Shown: positions 6,919 to 14,621 of the stretch, piece after piece | Position numbering within the stretch: position 1 is the stretch's first letter | Layout: each line of letters starts with the position of its first letter | NCBI GenBank assembly: GCA_003601835.1 | Contig: PIYB01000009.1 | Span: 25,502-58,196, forward strand | Reading direction: 5' to 3' | DNA from: Candidatus Bathyarchaeota archaeon | GTDB taxonomy: Archaea; Thermoproteota; Bathyarchaeia; Bathyarchaeales; DTEX01 | Length of the DNA: 32,695 nt | The notes under the pieces: model-generated | The model's database searches: none | The model's input: only the letters and a program-made list of their open reading frames with translations | What the model was told of the DNA's origin: nothing | Program-made: the position numbers and the translations under genes

Positions 6919-7824
6919 TTATTTCTGTTCGAAAAGGCTCCGGTATTGAGGCACAATATCTGCAGTGAAGTTTTTCATTCCTTCAGTTGTTTTGTAATGT
7001 TTGACCATCTGCTTAATAACCTCGAAAGGTAAGGTTGCTATGTGGACACCTAGTTCCGCTACTTCTCGAACTTGCCGAGCGTTTCTCAAACTTGCTGCAA
7101 TGACTTCGGTTTTGAACCCGTAATTTCGGTAGATCCGCAGGATCTTTGCCACAAGATCTACGCCGCTGAACACACCATTGTCCTGTCCAACCGCAACAAG
7201 CTTTTTCAGGTCGCTGTTGACGTAGACTTCGGGTATGGAGTCAAGGCGATCAATTGTTTCATCCATCTTTCTTTCCAAGGCTTTTCTCAGCAGCGCATGG
7301 TCAAAATAGTCGCCTTTCTGGAAGTCTACACCTCGTTTCATCCCCATTCCAGCCCGGATGTAATCGTCAATCCTTCCCGCGAAAGGACTGGCGTACGCAG
7401 CTCCAGCCTTAGCAGCCAAAAGCGCCTGCTCCGGAGTCATTATCAACGTAACGTTTACGGGTATACCCTCGTCAGAAAGCTGTCTTATCGCCCTTAATCC
7501 GTCAAACTCTAGACCGTCATCTTTCCGGATGCTTGGGTTAACCGGTATCTTGATAGCTACTTCGCCGTACGGACTGAACTTTTCGTAAAGAAGCCTGCCT
7601 TGAGTGACCATCTCGTCAAATGTTCCGCCGAGAACCTCCAAGCTCACAGGTCCCGGAACAATCTTGACAATTTCACGGATATACTCATCCATCGTTACCT
7701 TTCCAGCTCTTCTATCAACCGCTTTTTTTATTAATGAAGGATTAGTGGTTGCGCCATCAATAATTCCCCAAGAAATGGCTTCACTGATCTCATCCAGCTC
7801 CGCCGTATCTATGAAAATCTTCAC
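6919..7824 (-). CDS. Transaldolase-family protein with an internal insertion
   Basis: 301 residues. Hallmarks are ATTNPSLI (25-32), the Schiff-base lysine K92 in VAIKIP, and SPFAGRIDD in the central barrel; the C-terminal YGFKTEVIAASLRNARQV is also standard. The family covers transaldolase and fructose-6-phosphate aldolase, usually 215-220 residues in the short form. The extra length is an insertion of roughly 55 residues between the GRIDD motif and the YGFKTEV motif, rich in charged residues (KALERKMDETIDRLDS). It is expected to act in the cytoplasm on sugar phosphates in the non-oxidative pentose phosphate network. Which reaction it catalyses cannot be decided here. Confidence 0.9.
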   Translation of the reverse strand: MKIFIDTAELDEISEAISWGIIDGATTNPSLIKKAVDRRAGKVTMDEYIREIVKIVPGPVSLEVLGGTFDEMVTQGRLLYEKFSPYGEVAIKIPVNPSIRKDDGLEFDGLRAIRQLSDEGIPVNVTLIMTPEQALLAAKAGAAYASPFAGRIDDYIRAGMGMKRGVDFQKGDYFDHALLRKALERKMDETIDRLDSIPEVYVNSDLKKLVAVGQDNGVFSGVDLVAKILRIYRNYGFKTEVIAASLRNARQVREVAELGVHIATLPFEVIKQMVKHYKTTEGMKNFTADIVPQYRSLFEQK

Positions 7825-7867
7825 CGCTTTCTACCTCTAAACAATCGCCAAAAAAACGATAAATGGT

Positions 7868-8866
7868 TTACACGCATAAAACTTTTTCAATCTCAGCGAT
7901 CTCCGCATCCGTCAATTCCCTCGGAAAATTGTAGATCGGCCCACCAGGGCGCTCGTTATAATAGGGCCTGTTGCAGCCGGGGCAGCCTGACGTTTTGAAC
8001 GGTTCTCCCGTTCTGATGATTCTTAACAGCTCCGTTTTGGGGATGCCGAAACTGACTAAACGACCAGCCTCGAACCTCATATCTCCATAACGGGCAATCC
8101 CACGTGTTATCAGGTAATGAGCAACCTGCATTCTTCTGTATGACACTATGGAAGGAGCTTGACGGTTCGCTAACTTGGTTCCTTGCACCGGTGTGAAAGC
8201 AAAAAGAGCAGGATAAACCCCTAGGTCAACACATTTCTGGATCATGGCAACAAACTCTCGCTCAGTTTCCCCTAGGCCAACAATAAGATGGGTGGAAACA
8301 TTGTTTTTTCCAAACACTTCAACAGCTTCCGCTAAAGCCTTAAGATGCGTATCCCACTGATAGGGCCCGCCGACCGAAGCGCCTTTTATGCAGTCAAACA
8401 GGTCCTTTGTGACGGCGTCTAAGGCGATTCCTACCCGATTCACGCCCGCCGTGACAAGCCGCTGCATGTCTGTTTTTGTAAGCGGCTGGCAGGAAACCGA
8501 GATGGGAACCTGAGATGATTCTCGCAGCTGTTTAACCAGGCTCCATATGTCCTCCAGTACACTTGGATAGTTCAGCGCTTGGATGCAGACCCTTGCGATT
8601 TTACCGGTGTTGAAGGCTTTTGCGACGCGTGGAATCACGTCCACTGTTTGGAAGGTTGGCCATACAATTCTGGAAAGCATGTCCGCTCTTCCGCCGCTGG
8701 TTCGGGATTGAGGACAGAACGCGCAGTTGGCAGAACACTTTCCTCGTTTGTAGGTAAGCATGTAGATTGTTGTGGGTTCCGCGTCAAGCCGTCCTTCAGC
8801 TAAACCAAGCAGTATCGCTGAGCCAAGTGAAAGCCTTACTTTTGACGGTGGGTTTTTCCAAGTCAT
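7868..8866 (-). CDS. Radical SAM protein, biotin-synthase-related; candidate archaeal lipoyl synthase subunit
   Basis: 332 residues. The radical-SAM cluster motif is C44-x3-C48-x2-C51 (CSANCAFC). The end carries C295 and C298 in SGCPGCNRPYYNERPGG, suggesting a second iron-sulfur cluster. Overall pattern (YKRGKCSANCAFCPQS, STHLIVGLGETEREF) matches the biotin-synthase-related group (COG2516-like) to which one subunit of the two-protein archaeal lipoyl synthase LipS1/LipS2 belongs. Those enzymes insert two sulfur atoms into octanoyl groups, using an auxiliary cluster as sulfur source. The likely partner is at 11629-12636. No lipoyl-domain or ligase gene is adjacent, so the assignment rests on family likeness. 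It is divergent from the deacetylase gene at 8975. Confidence 0.72.
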   Translation of the reverse strand: MTWKNPPSKVRLSLGSAILLGLAEGRLDAEPTTIYMLTYKRGKCSANCAFCPQSRTSGGRADMLSRIVWPTFQTVDVIPRVAKAFNTGKIARVCIQALNYPSVLEDIWSLVKQLRESSQVPISVSCQPLTKTDMQRLVTAGVNRVGIALDAVTKDLFDCIKGASVGGPYQWDTHLKALAEAVEVFGKNNVSTHLIVGLGETEREFVAMIQKCVDLGVYPALFAFTPVQGTKLANRQAPSIVSYRRMQVAHYLITRGIARYGDMRFEAGRLVSFGIPKTELLRIIRTGEPFKTSGCPGCNRPYYNERPGGPIYNFPRELTDAEIAEIEKVLCV

Positions 8867-8974
8867 CTGTTTGGCCCTTCCATGTAGAATATTTGTGTGA
8901 CGTACTTAAGGAAGGCGCTCGGTTTAAGGTTTCCATAACAATTATCTTGGGCACCGATGATTATTTGAGGATGT

Positions 8975-9862
8975 ATGTACATCGTCTTTTCGGAGAGATG
9001 TCTTGAATATTGGGCGCCTTGGCATGTTGAAAGCCCTGAACGCGTTTATGAAGTCTACAAGCTACTAGAGGCGAAGGGGTACAGGTTTGTTGAGCCGGAT
9101 ACGTGCACCGATGAAGATTTGAGGCTTGTCCACAGTCAGAAGCTGATAGACAGGGTGAAAAACGGCGATTTCCTTGATGCTGACACACCTAACCTTCCAG
9201 GAATGTATGAGTATGCAAAACTCGCGGTTGGAGCCGCCGTAAAATCTATGGAGATAGCGCTGGAACACGGTTTGGCGTTCTCTTTGATGAGGCCGCCGGG
9301 GCATCATGCGGGGGTTGACGGTAGAGCCCTTGGAGCTGCAACTCAAGGATTCTGTTTCTTCAATAACGTTGCCGTGGCCTGTAAGAAGGCGCTTGAGGTT
9401 GTGGACAAGGTGGCGATCATAGATATTGACTGTCATCACGGTAACGGAACCCAAGAAATCTTTCTCAGGAACCCTGCGGTTCTTTTTGTTTCGCTGCATA
9501 GGTACGGGTTTGTTTATCCGGGAACAGGAGCAGCCTCTGAGGGAAACTGTCTTAATTATCCATTCATGCACCGTGCGGCAGACATGGAATATCTTGAAAC
9601 GTTTGAAAAAGCCGTAGAAAAGGTGAAAACGTTTGATCCCGATGTGATAGCGGTGTCAGCTGGGTTTGACACGAGTAGGTTTGATCCCATGTTCATGTTT
9701 GAGCTGACTGAAGAAGCATACTTTGAGATCGGCAAGATGATCGCGTCACTTAACCGTAGGACCTTCGCTGTTCTAGAGGGAGGTTATGGTCAAAAGATGC
9801 CGGAATGCGTCCACAATTTTATCAGAGGACTTGAACAAGCCCGGCGCGTTACTGTTCGGTGA
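8975..9862 (+). CDS. Histone-deacetylase-fold amidohydrolase (HDAC / acetylpolyamine amidohydrolase / AcuC superfamily)
   Basis: 295 residues covering the full arginase/deacetylase fold. Active-site features are all present: the HH pair at 110-111 (RPPGHHAG), zinc ligands D152 and H154 in DIDCHHGNGTQ, third ligand D232 in SAGFD, and the transition-state tyrosine Y271 in LEGGYG. It should therefore be a zinc-dependent deacetylase. Substrates in this superfamily range from acetyl-lysine to acetylpolyamines. The next gene, 90 nt downstream on the same strand, is deoxyhypusine synthase, which consumes spermidine; an acetylpolyamine or acetylated hypusine-type substrate is an attractive inference, not shown by sequence. 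Start ATG 8975 is in frame; an out-of-frame ATG sits 4 nt before it. Confidence 0.9.
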   Translation: MYIVFSERCLEYWAPWHVESPERVYEVYKLLEAKGYRFVEPDTCTDEDLRLVHSQKLIDRVKNGDFLDADTPNLPGMYEYAKLAVGAAVKSMEIALEHGLAFSLMRPPGHHAGVDGRALGAATQGFCFFNNVAVACKKALEVVDKVAIIDIDCHHGNGTQEIFLRNPAVLFVSLHRYGFVYPGTGAASEGNCLNYPFMHRAADMEYLETFEKAVEKVKTFDPDVIAVSAGFDTSRFDPMFMFELTEEAYFEIGKMIASLNRRTFAVLEGGYGQKMPECVHNFIRGLEQARRVTVR

Positions 9863-9951
9863 CTCGTTGATCCTGAGAAACCTTCCGCAATGATTATAGG
9901 AGTCTTGAACATACTCTACGCCTGAACCTACAAGTTGCGGAGAATGCAAAG

Positions 9952-10878
9952 TTGGTTGAAAACCTCGAAGCGGTCAAGGATTACTGTTTGCACGAAAACA
10001 TGTCTGTGCGTGAATTAACGGAACAGATGAAGGCAGCATGGGGATTCACAGCTGAAAAGATCGCTATGGGCATTGATGTTCTGAAAAGGATGACCATGGA
10101 CGAGCATTGTGTAAAATTTCTTTCTTTTCCAGCATGCATCGTGGCTACTGGAACACGGGGCGTCCTAAAGGAGATGGTGAAGCGGCGCCTAGTAGACGTG
10201 GTGGTGACCACTTGTGGAACGCTTGACCATGACTTAGCGCGGAGCTGGGAAAATTATTACCGGGGTTCTTTTGATCTTGATGACGCGCAGCTTCACAAGA
10301 AAGGCGTCAACAGGCTTGGGAATGTTCTCGTTCCGAACCGAAGCTACGGCATAATAATCGAGAAGAAGATGCAGCAGCTGTTGTCCGCTCTTTGGGAAGA
10401 AGGGGTTCGTGAAATTTCAAGCAGAGAGCTCAGCTGGGAGATCGGGAAGAGACTATGCAGCGAAGACTCGATACTTTACTGGGCGGCTGAGAACAAGGTT
10501 CCAGTTTACATACCGGGCATAACGGATGGCGCCGTTGGTTACCAGCTCTGGCTGTTCTCTCAGGATCACCGCCTTAAGATTAATGTTCTGAAAGACGAGC
10601 AAGAGCTTAACGATTTGATCTTTGAGTCTGAAAGAACTGGGGCTTTAATCATAGGCGGCGGAATTTCGAAGCATCATGTGATCTGGTGGAACCAGTTTAA
10701 AGGCGGACTTGACTACGCTATTTACATAACGACGGCGGTTGAGTGGGACGGAAGCCTTTCAGGAGCAAAGGTCCGCGAAGCGATTTCTTGGGGAAAGGTG
10801 AAGGAAGCAGCTAAACGGGTAACAATCGAGGGTGATGCAACGGTAATTCTTCCTTTAATGGTGGCTTCCATACTCTGA
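9952..10878 (+). CDS. dhs: Deoxyhypusine synthase
   Basis: 308 residues. The enzyme moves the aminobutyl group of spermidine to a lysine of translation factor aIF5A. The catalytic lysine is K282 in EAISWGK, within the conserved EWDGSLSGAKVREAISWGK segment; TTCGTLDHDLAR, the GNVLVPN stretch and IIGGGISKHHVIWWNQF are also standard. Length is close to archaeal homologues. The frame is open further upstream but has no ATG or GTG; TTG 9952 has GGAG 9 nt before it. It follows the HDAC-fold gene on the same strand by 90 nt. Since the active lysine and NAD-site motifs are intact it should be functional. Confidence 0.95.
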   Translation: MVENLEAVKDYCLHENMSVRELTEQMKAAWGFTAEKIAMGIDVLKRMTMDEHCVKFLSFPACIVATGTRGVLKEMVKRRLVDVVVTTCGTLDHDLARSWENYYRGSFDLDDAQLHKKGVNRLGNVLVPNRSYGIIIEKKMQQLLSALWEEGVREISSRELSWEIGKRLCSEDSILYWAAENKVPVYIPGITDGAVGYQLWLFSQDHRLKINVLKDEQELNDLIFESERTGALIIGGGISKHHVIWWNQFKGGLDYAIYITTAVEWDGSLSGAKVREAISWGKVKEAAKRVTIEGDATVILPLMVASIL

Positions 10879-10943
10879 TATGTTGATGCCAGCCTTCGCG
10901 GCGGAAAACATTCAGGTTTAGCGTACGAGATTTTCCTTAACCG

Positions 10944-11562
10944 TTAGACGTAGCGCAGGGTTAAGCCGAAAGCGTTAACGGCACAATGGGAAAGCAGACA
11001 GCCAGAGATATTTTTTGTTTTGTTGAAAACGAACCCGTTGAGAAATGCTAGGAGGAAAACCACGACGAGGACGAGGGGCACGCCTGACGCTACGTGATGT
11101 TTGTGTATCGAAACGAAGAATGTGGACTGAGCAAGGTTGACCTCGAGATTTTTTTCTGTGGACAGATGGAGGATTCAGATCGGCGAAGTGGTTGAGAAAG
11201 AAGCTTCTGTATGCGATTTCTTCGTATAAGGGGTACCAGAAAACGTCCGTGAAGATGTCGTAGAGGTTCGGGGTGAGCCTTCCTATCAGTGGGAAATAAT
11301 GACGAAAGACAAAGTAGTGTGTTATCATTAGGAAAACTGAAACCATGGTGCCCAGATAGAGAGATTTTGAAGCTCCGTTTTTCTGGAATCCTAGAAAACG
11401 TATTCCTCTCTTTTCCACGAAGATAACGTAAAGAAAAGGCAGCAAAAGCAGAGGGTAAACTGAACCGTTAAGCCACAATGCGAGGAATATGATGGCGGGG
11501 GCAACCTTTTCAACGAGAACCGTTTTTTCCAAAAACGTAACCTTCAGTTTGCTGGGTTTCAA
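10944..11562 (-). pseudogene. CPBP-family (CAAX protease and bacteriocin-processing type) membrane protease, broken by one frameshift
   Basis: The first about 130 codons (from TTG 11562) encode four hydrophobic segments and the motif YEEIAYRSFF, the EExxxR signature of CPBP intramembrane proteases. The frame then drifts into unrelated sequence at about 11175-11190. In the -1 frame the family continues: LSTEKNLEVNLAQS, FFVSIHKHHV, then hydrophobic VPLVLVVVFLLAFLNGFVF and a final LLSHCAVNAFGL, ending at TAA 10944-10946. The second motif His (in the FFVSIHKHHV and SHCAVNA segments) is thus present but out of frame. A single-base indel restores a protein of about 205 residues. It is either a recent pseudogene or a sequencing error. 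Divergent from the radical-SAM gene at 11629. Confidence 0.82.
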
Positions 11563-11595
11563 GGATTGCAGAATATGTTTCGGAAGGGACTAAAG

Positions 11596-11606
11596 TCTTT
11601 TTAACC
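11596..11606 (+). promoter_or_regulatory. TATA box for the second radical-SAM gene, leaderless transcript likely
   Basis: The T-rich TATA-like box (CTTTTTAACC) is centred about 27 nt before ATG 11629, the spacing expected if transcription starts at the start codon. No ribosome binding site precedes the ATG, which agrees with leaderless initiation. Confidence 0.5.
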
Positions 11607-11628
11607 TTGTCACGTACATCAGTACGCT

Positions 11629-12636
11629 ATGGGAACTGCTGCTAAGGCATCCTTCGGTTCGCTGCGGGAGCGTATTGCTCGCGCCCGTGAACTCAGCTGG
11701 CGTCATTTTGGGAGGAAAATCAGTTTCTACGCGCCAAGCTTCGTCGGCTACAAAAACAGATACTACAGGGCTCCGCACGGTTCTTTTCCTTCAATATCAA
11801 TTACAGGGCGCTCCTGCGCTTTGAATTGTGGACATTGCGGCGGAAGAATACTTGAAACAATGATTCCTGCAACAACCCCGGAGAAGCTAATTGAAGCTTG
11901 CAGAGAAGCTAAGGCTAAAGGCGCTGTTGGTTGTCTCATAAGCGGCGGATGTCTCCCAGATGGGTCTGTTCCAATCGGGAGGTTTGTTGACGCCATTGCG
12001 AAGGTGAAACGGGAGTTAGGCTTGACCGTTGTGGCGCACACGGGTCTTATTAACGCTGACACTGCGAGGAGGCTTAAAGAAGCCGGTGTTGACGCTGTGT
12101 CAATAGACATCATAGGTTCAGATGAAACCATAAGAGAGGTTTACAACCTTCAAGCATCCACAAAAGACTACGAGGAATCGTTGTGGGCGCTGGAACACGC
12201 TGGTATTCCGTTTACGCCCCATGTGCTTGTGGGGCTGCATCATGGATGTTTAAAAGGTGAATTAACGGCTCTCAGAATGATTGCGAAACATAAGCCTTCA
12301 GTTCTCATCATAATCGTTTTCTTCCCGATTAGAAAAACGAGAATGGAGAACGTTAAGCCTCCCACGCCTCAAACAATAGCGGAAATATTGGTTGAAGCAA
12401 GGTTTATGATGCCGAGGACGCCGATTGCCCTTGGATGCGCTAGGCCGAAAGGGGTGCACCGAGCGAAAACGGATTCTCTGGCGGTTGAGGCAGGAGTTAA
12501 TGTTGTGGCGTTCCCAAGCGTTGAAGCAATACGGAAAGCAGAAGAGCTGGGGCTTGAAATCATGTTTTCTCCTGTATGTTGTTCCCTAGCGTACAGGGAT
12601 ATGATGCTGATGGATACAGAAAAACCGGGAGCCTAG
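11629..12636 (+). CDS. Radical SAM protein, biotin-synthase homologue; candidate partner subunit of archaeal lipoyl synthase
   Basis: 335 residues. The cluster motif C63-x3-C67-x2-C70 lies in SITGRSCALNCGHCGG. Other cysteines at 102 and 108 (GCLISGGC) and near the end (SPVCCSLAYRD) may bind an auxiliary cluster. The layout, with ISGGCLPDGSVP and LGCARPKG, is that of the uncharacterised biotin-synthase homologue group (COG1856-like), the second family used by the archaeal LipS1/LipS2 lipoyl synthase. The other family occurs in the same window at 7868-8866. The gene starts at ATG 11629 behind a TATA box at leaderless spacing, and its stop overlaps the convergent small gene at 12633 by 4 nt. Confidence 0.72.
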   Translation: MGTAAKASFGSLRERIARARELSWRHFGRKISFYAPSFVGYKNRYYRAPHGSFPSISITGRSCALNCGHCGGRILETMIPATTPEKLIEACREAKAKGAVGCLISGGCLPDGSVPIGRFVDAIAKVKRELGLTVVAHTGLINADTARRLKEAGVDAVSIDIIGSDETIREVYNLQASTKDYEESLWALEHAGIPFTPHVLVGLHHGCLKGELTALRMIAKHKPSVLIIIVFFPIRKTRMENVKPPTPQTIAEILVEARFMMPRTPIALGCARPKGVHRAKTDSLAVEAGVNVVAFPSVEAIRKAEELGLEIMFSPVCCSLAYRDMMLMDTEKPGA

Positions 12637-12884
12637 GTTTCCCATTTTCTGCCTGTTTGAACTGCGCCTTTCAGCAGGTCCATCAGCTGGTCTTTGAGTT
12701 CTGAGTAGCATTCGCTTATTTTCTCAGCGTCTTCTTTTGACATTCCTTCTTTGACCAGCTCTGCTTCGAAGGAGCTGCGAGCTTTTTTGACGTTTCGGCC
12801 CAGCGTTAGCCAGGCTGCTAGGAGGGCTCCGGATATTTTGAGTATTGAGTATGCGATGCTGAACACCGTCCTTGTTCGACCCAT
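12633..12884 (-). CDS. Small helical membrane-associated protein (third gene of the wHTH cassette)
   Basis: 83 residues from ATG 12884, chosen over TTG 12905 because AGAAGGGA lies just upstream. Residues about 5-27 (VFSIAYSILKISGALLAAWL) form one hydrophobic helix. A basic RNVKKAR segment and a helical hairpin follow, with FEAELVKEGMSKEDAEKISE and a final YSELKDQLMDLLKGA. That hairpin resembles the FYKELKAAGIPEDVAVKM region of the next gene upstream, so the two look distantly paralogous. Function unknown. It is third in a minus-strand run of regulator, soluble helical protein and this protein. The stop overlaps the end of the convergent radical-SAM gene. Confidence 0.7.
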   Translation of the reverse strand: MGRTRTVFSIAYSILKISGALLAAWLTLGRNVKKARSSFEAELVKEGMSKEDAEKISECYSELKDQLMDLLKGAVQTGRKWET

Positions 12885-12938
12885 TCTTGTTTTTCCCTTC
12901 TGCAAAACGGAAAAAAGGGATGCAAAGAGCGTTTATGG

Positions 12939-13301
12939 TTATTCTTCTTCAGGTTCTTCTGGAATCTTCTTTTCTACCTCTTCCTTGATGGCTTTACCTA
13001 GTTCCTTTCCGTGTCTCATTTCTTTGTTGATTCCAATTTTTCCTTTTTTGCTTACAGCTTCCTTGATGATGCCGCCTATGTCTGTGAAGGTTTTCACGTA
13101 GTCTTGAGTCATCTTGACCGCCACATCTTCCGGTATTCCGGCGGCTTTCAGCTCCTTGTAAAAGTTTGCTGCTGCGGCTCCCATGTTCTTTCCTGCCTCG
13201 GCTGAAAAGATTGAGTTCATTATGCCTTTTATCAGGTTAGGCACCATCTCTGAAACAGTTTTCAGCACTTGATGAAGCTCTTCTACATCGTTGTCTGTCA
13301 T
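12939..13301 (-). CDS. Small helical acidic protein of unknown function (second gene of the wHTH cassette)
   Basis: 120 residues from ATG 13301, which has a perfect GGAGGTGA ribosome site 7 nt upstream; a longer frame to TTG 13373 is not needed. The middle (about 45-85) has NFYKELKAAGIPEDVAVKM then TQDYVKTFTDIGGIIKEA, a helix-turn-helix hairpin shared in outline with the 12633-12884 protein. The C-terminus is highly charged and ends EEPEEE. There is no signal peptide or clear membrane span, though residues about 18-35 are amphipathic. I know similar uncharacterised archaeal proteins but no function. The strong ribosome site implies good expression. Confidence 0.75.
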   Translation of the reverse strand: MTDNDVEELHQVLKTVSEMVPNLIKGIMNSIFSAEAGKNMGAAAANFYKELKAAGIPEDVAVKMTQDYVKTFTDIGGIIKEAVSKKGKIGINKEMRHGKELGKAIKEEVEKKIPEEPEEE

Positions 13302-13391
13302 TCCATTTTCACCTCCATCCTTTTCCTCCACGCTAAGAATAGTATGGTCACACGCGTTAACTGTTATGCGCAAAAGTGACCAGTTTTCTGT

Positions 13392-13826
13392 TCACTGTTC
13401 CACAAGCTCGTACGTCGTGCCGAAACCTTCAACCAAGCGGACTACGCCGTCCTTCTCAAGTTTCTGAAGCCTTTGCCTAACGATTCTTCTTGACGCTGTT
13501 CCTCTCATGGCTTTAACTTCACGGGTGATCGCTGAGGTGTTCAACGGGCCTTTCAACGCTAGGGCTTGAACTATGCACCGGGAGATTTCGTCTTTGCGTA
13601 TCTTTGAATGTTTCACGTAACGTTCAGCGAGTTTCAGGCGTGAAAGGATTTTTACAGGTTCGTCATAGAGTCTTATGCCTAGTCTTAGAAGTCTCAGTGA
13701 AGAGGCGACATCAGCGTATTCGGGTTTTTCTATAACCATTGTTTCTAAAAGGTCGAGCCTCCGCATTATCGCATCCAACTTTTTGCTTACTTCTTCAAGT
13801 CTGTCAGAGATTGCCCGTTCACTCAT
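13392..13826 (-). CDS. Winged-helix transcriptional regulator with N-terminal coiled coil
   Basis: 144 residues from ATG 13826 (GTG 13835 is also possible). Residues about 3-35 are a coiled coil (RLEEVSKKLDAIMRRLDLLE), probably for dimerisation. Residues about 75-144 form a winged helix: ISRCIVQALALKGPLNTSAI, REVKAMRGTASRRIVRQRLQ and KLEKDGVVRLVEGFGTTYEL give helix, recognition helix and wing. It is probably a DNA-binding repressor or activator. It heads a three-gene minus-strand run with two related helical proteins and may control them. A minus-strand TATA-like box (TTTTTTAAGG, about 13873-13882) lies upstream. Confidence 0.8.
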   Translation of the reverse strand: MSERAISDRLEEVSKKLDAIMRRLDLLETMVIEKPEYADVASSLRLLRLGIRLYDEPVKILSRLKLAERYVKHSKIRKDEISRCIVQALALKGPLNTSAITREVKAMRGTASRRIVRQRLQKLEKDGVVRLVEGFGTTYELVEQ

Positions 13827-14023
13827 CCCCTTCACTCAGACATTAAGCCTTGTTCACAAATATTGCAGTAGACCTTAAAAAATGAATTAAAAGAGGAAAC
13901 TTTGGAAGCCATCTGAAGAAGACTGCGCGGAACAGAACGTTGGCCAATGCTATGGCGGGTTAGGTTCAAAACGGTTTTGCCGCGGCTTTGCACGGTGTTG
14001 TTTTTAAGTCAGCCCTGTTTAGG

Positions 14024-14305
14024 TCACAAGGTTTGAACTTTCAAAGCGTTTCTTTTGGCTTTCCCTTTGTATTCTCGGGCCACAATCATTGTGGATGTCA
14101 GCATTATGCTGGGTATGCTGCGTATGTTTTCGGATAGGAAGATTTCGAGGGATTCAAGCTCTTCTACGCTGACCTTTGCGATTATGTCATATTCCCCGTA
14201 AATTACGCTTGCATCCAAAACTTCTTCGAAGTCCGCTATCTGTTTGCAAACCTCTCTTTCTGCACCTGAACTTACCTTCAGGAGCACGTAAGCTTTGATT
14301 GACAT
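14024..14305 (-). CDS. Stand-alone Lrp/AsnC ligand-binding (RAM) domain protein
   Basis: 93 residues: IKAYVLLKVSSGAEREVCKQ, then FEEVLDASVIYGEYDIIAKV and SIPSIMLTSTMIVAREYKGK. This is a complete RAM fold with no DNA-binding domain, like the protein at 1454-1681 but only loosely similar in sequence. It probably binds a small effector such as an amino acid and acts through another protein. The ATG at 14303-14305 is preceded by GGTGGTGAG, a strong ribosome site. An 11-bp palindrome (14315-14325) sits between a TATA-like box and the ribosome site, a suitable place for self-regulation. Confidence 0.85.
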   Translation of the reverse strand: MSIKAYVLLKVSSGAEREVCKQIADFEEVLDASVIYGEYDIIAKVSVEELESLEIFLSENIRSIPSIMLTSTMIVAREYKGKAKRNALKVQTL

Positions 14306-14314
14306 CCGCTCACC

Positions 14315-14325
14315 ACCAAATTGGT
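14315..14325 (-). promoter_or_regulatory. Palindromic operator candidate before the RAM gene
   Basis: ACCAAATTGGT has perfect ACCAA/TTGGT arms around one base. It lies 10-20 nt upstream of the start codon and downstream of an AT-rich TATA-like stretch (about 14328-14338), so a bound protein would block transcription. Confidence 0.35.
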
Positions 14326-14472
14326 CAAATGCATAATACTTGAGGCTTCCATTTATCTGTTTCCTTACAGACGTTCATGTGCACCGAAAAACCGCAGCTC
14401 AACAAGCGCATAACCGACTTCATGTTCAAAGGGAATCCGCTTGGATTCATGTAAAAACTGGTTTCGACGATA

Positions 14473-14486
14473 AAAAACTTAAATTT
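14473..14486 (+). promoter_or_regulatory. Promoter of tRNA-Thr
   Basis: AAAACTTAAATTTAC combines a purine-rich BRE with a TATA-like core, about 30 nt before the mature tRNA 5-prime end. Confidence 0.5.
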
Positions 14487-14510
14487 ACGCACAGTTTAAG
14501 AGATACTTGC

Positions 14511-14587
14511 GCCTCGGTGGCCTAGCCGGTCAGGGCATCTCCTTGGTAAGGAGGAGGTCGCGGGTTCAAATCCCGCCCGGGGCTCCA
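14511..14587 (+). tRNA. tRNA-Thr (anticodon GGT), CCA encoded
   Basis: The acceptor strands GCCTCGG and CCGGGGC pair with one G-U. The anticodon stem TCTCC/GGAGG encloses the loop TTGGTAA, giving anticodon GGT (Thr). The T arm is GCGGG-TTCAAAT-CCCGC. U is the discriminator base, as usual for archaeal tRNA-Thr, and CCA is encoded at 14585-14587. No intron. A truncated tyrosine recombinase follows by 35 bp, the classical arrangement of an element integrated at a tRNA 3-prime end, but I found no second copy of the tRNA end in the window. Confidence 0.97.
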
Positions 14588-14621
14588 AATTTCAGGTTCG
14601 GTTCCTTCGCCTATTTTTCTA

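Noticed and set aside
14565-14587. Second copy of the tRNA-Thr 3-prime end (att duplication)
   Set aside because: I looked for the T-arm and acceptor sequence elsewhere in the window and saw none; it may lie outside.
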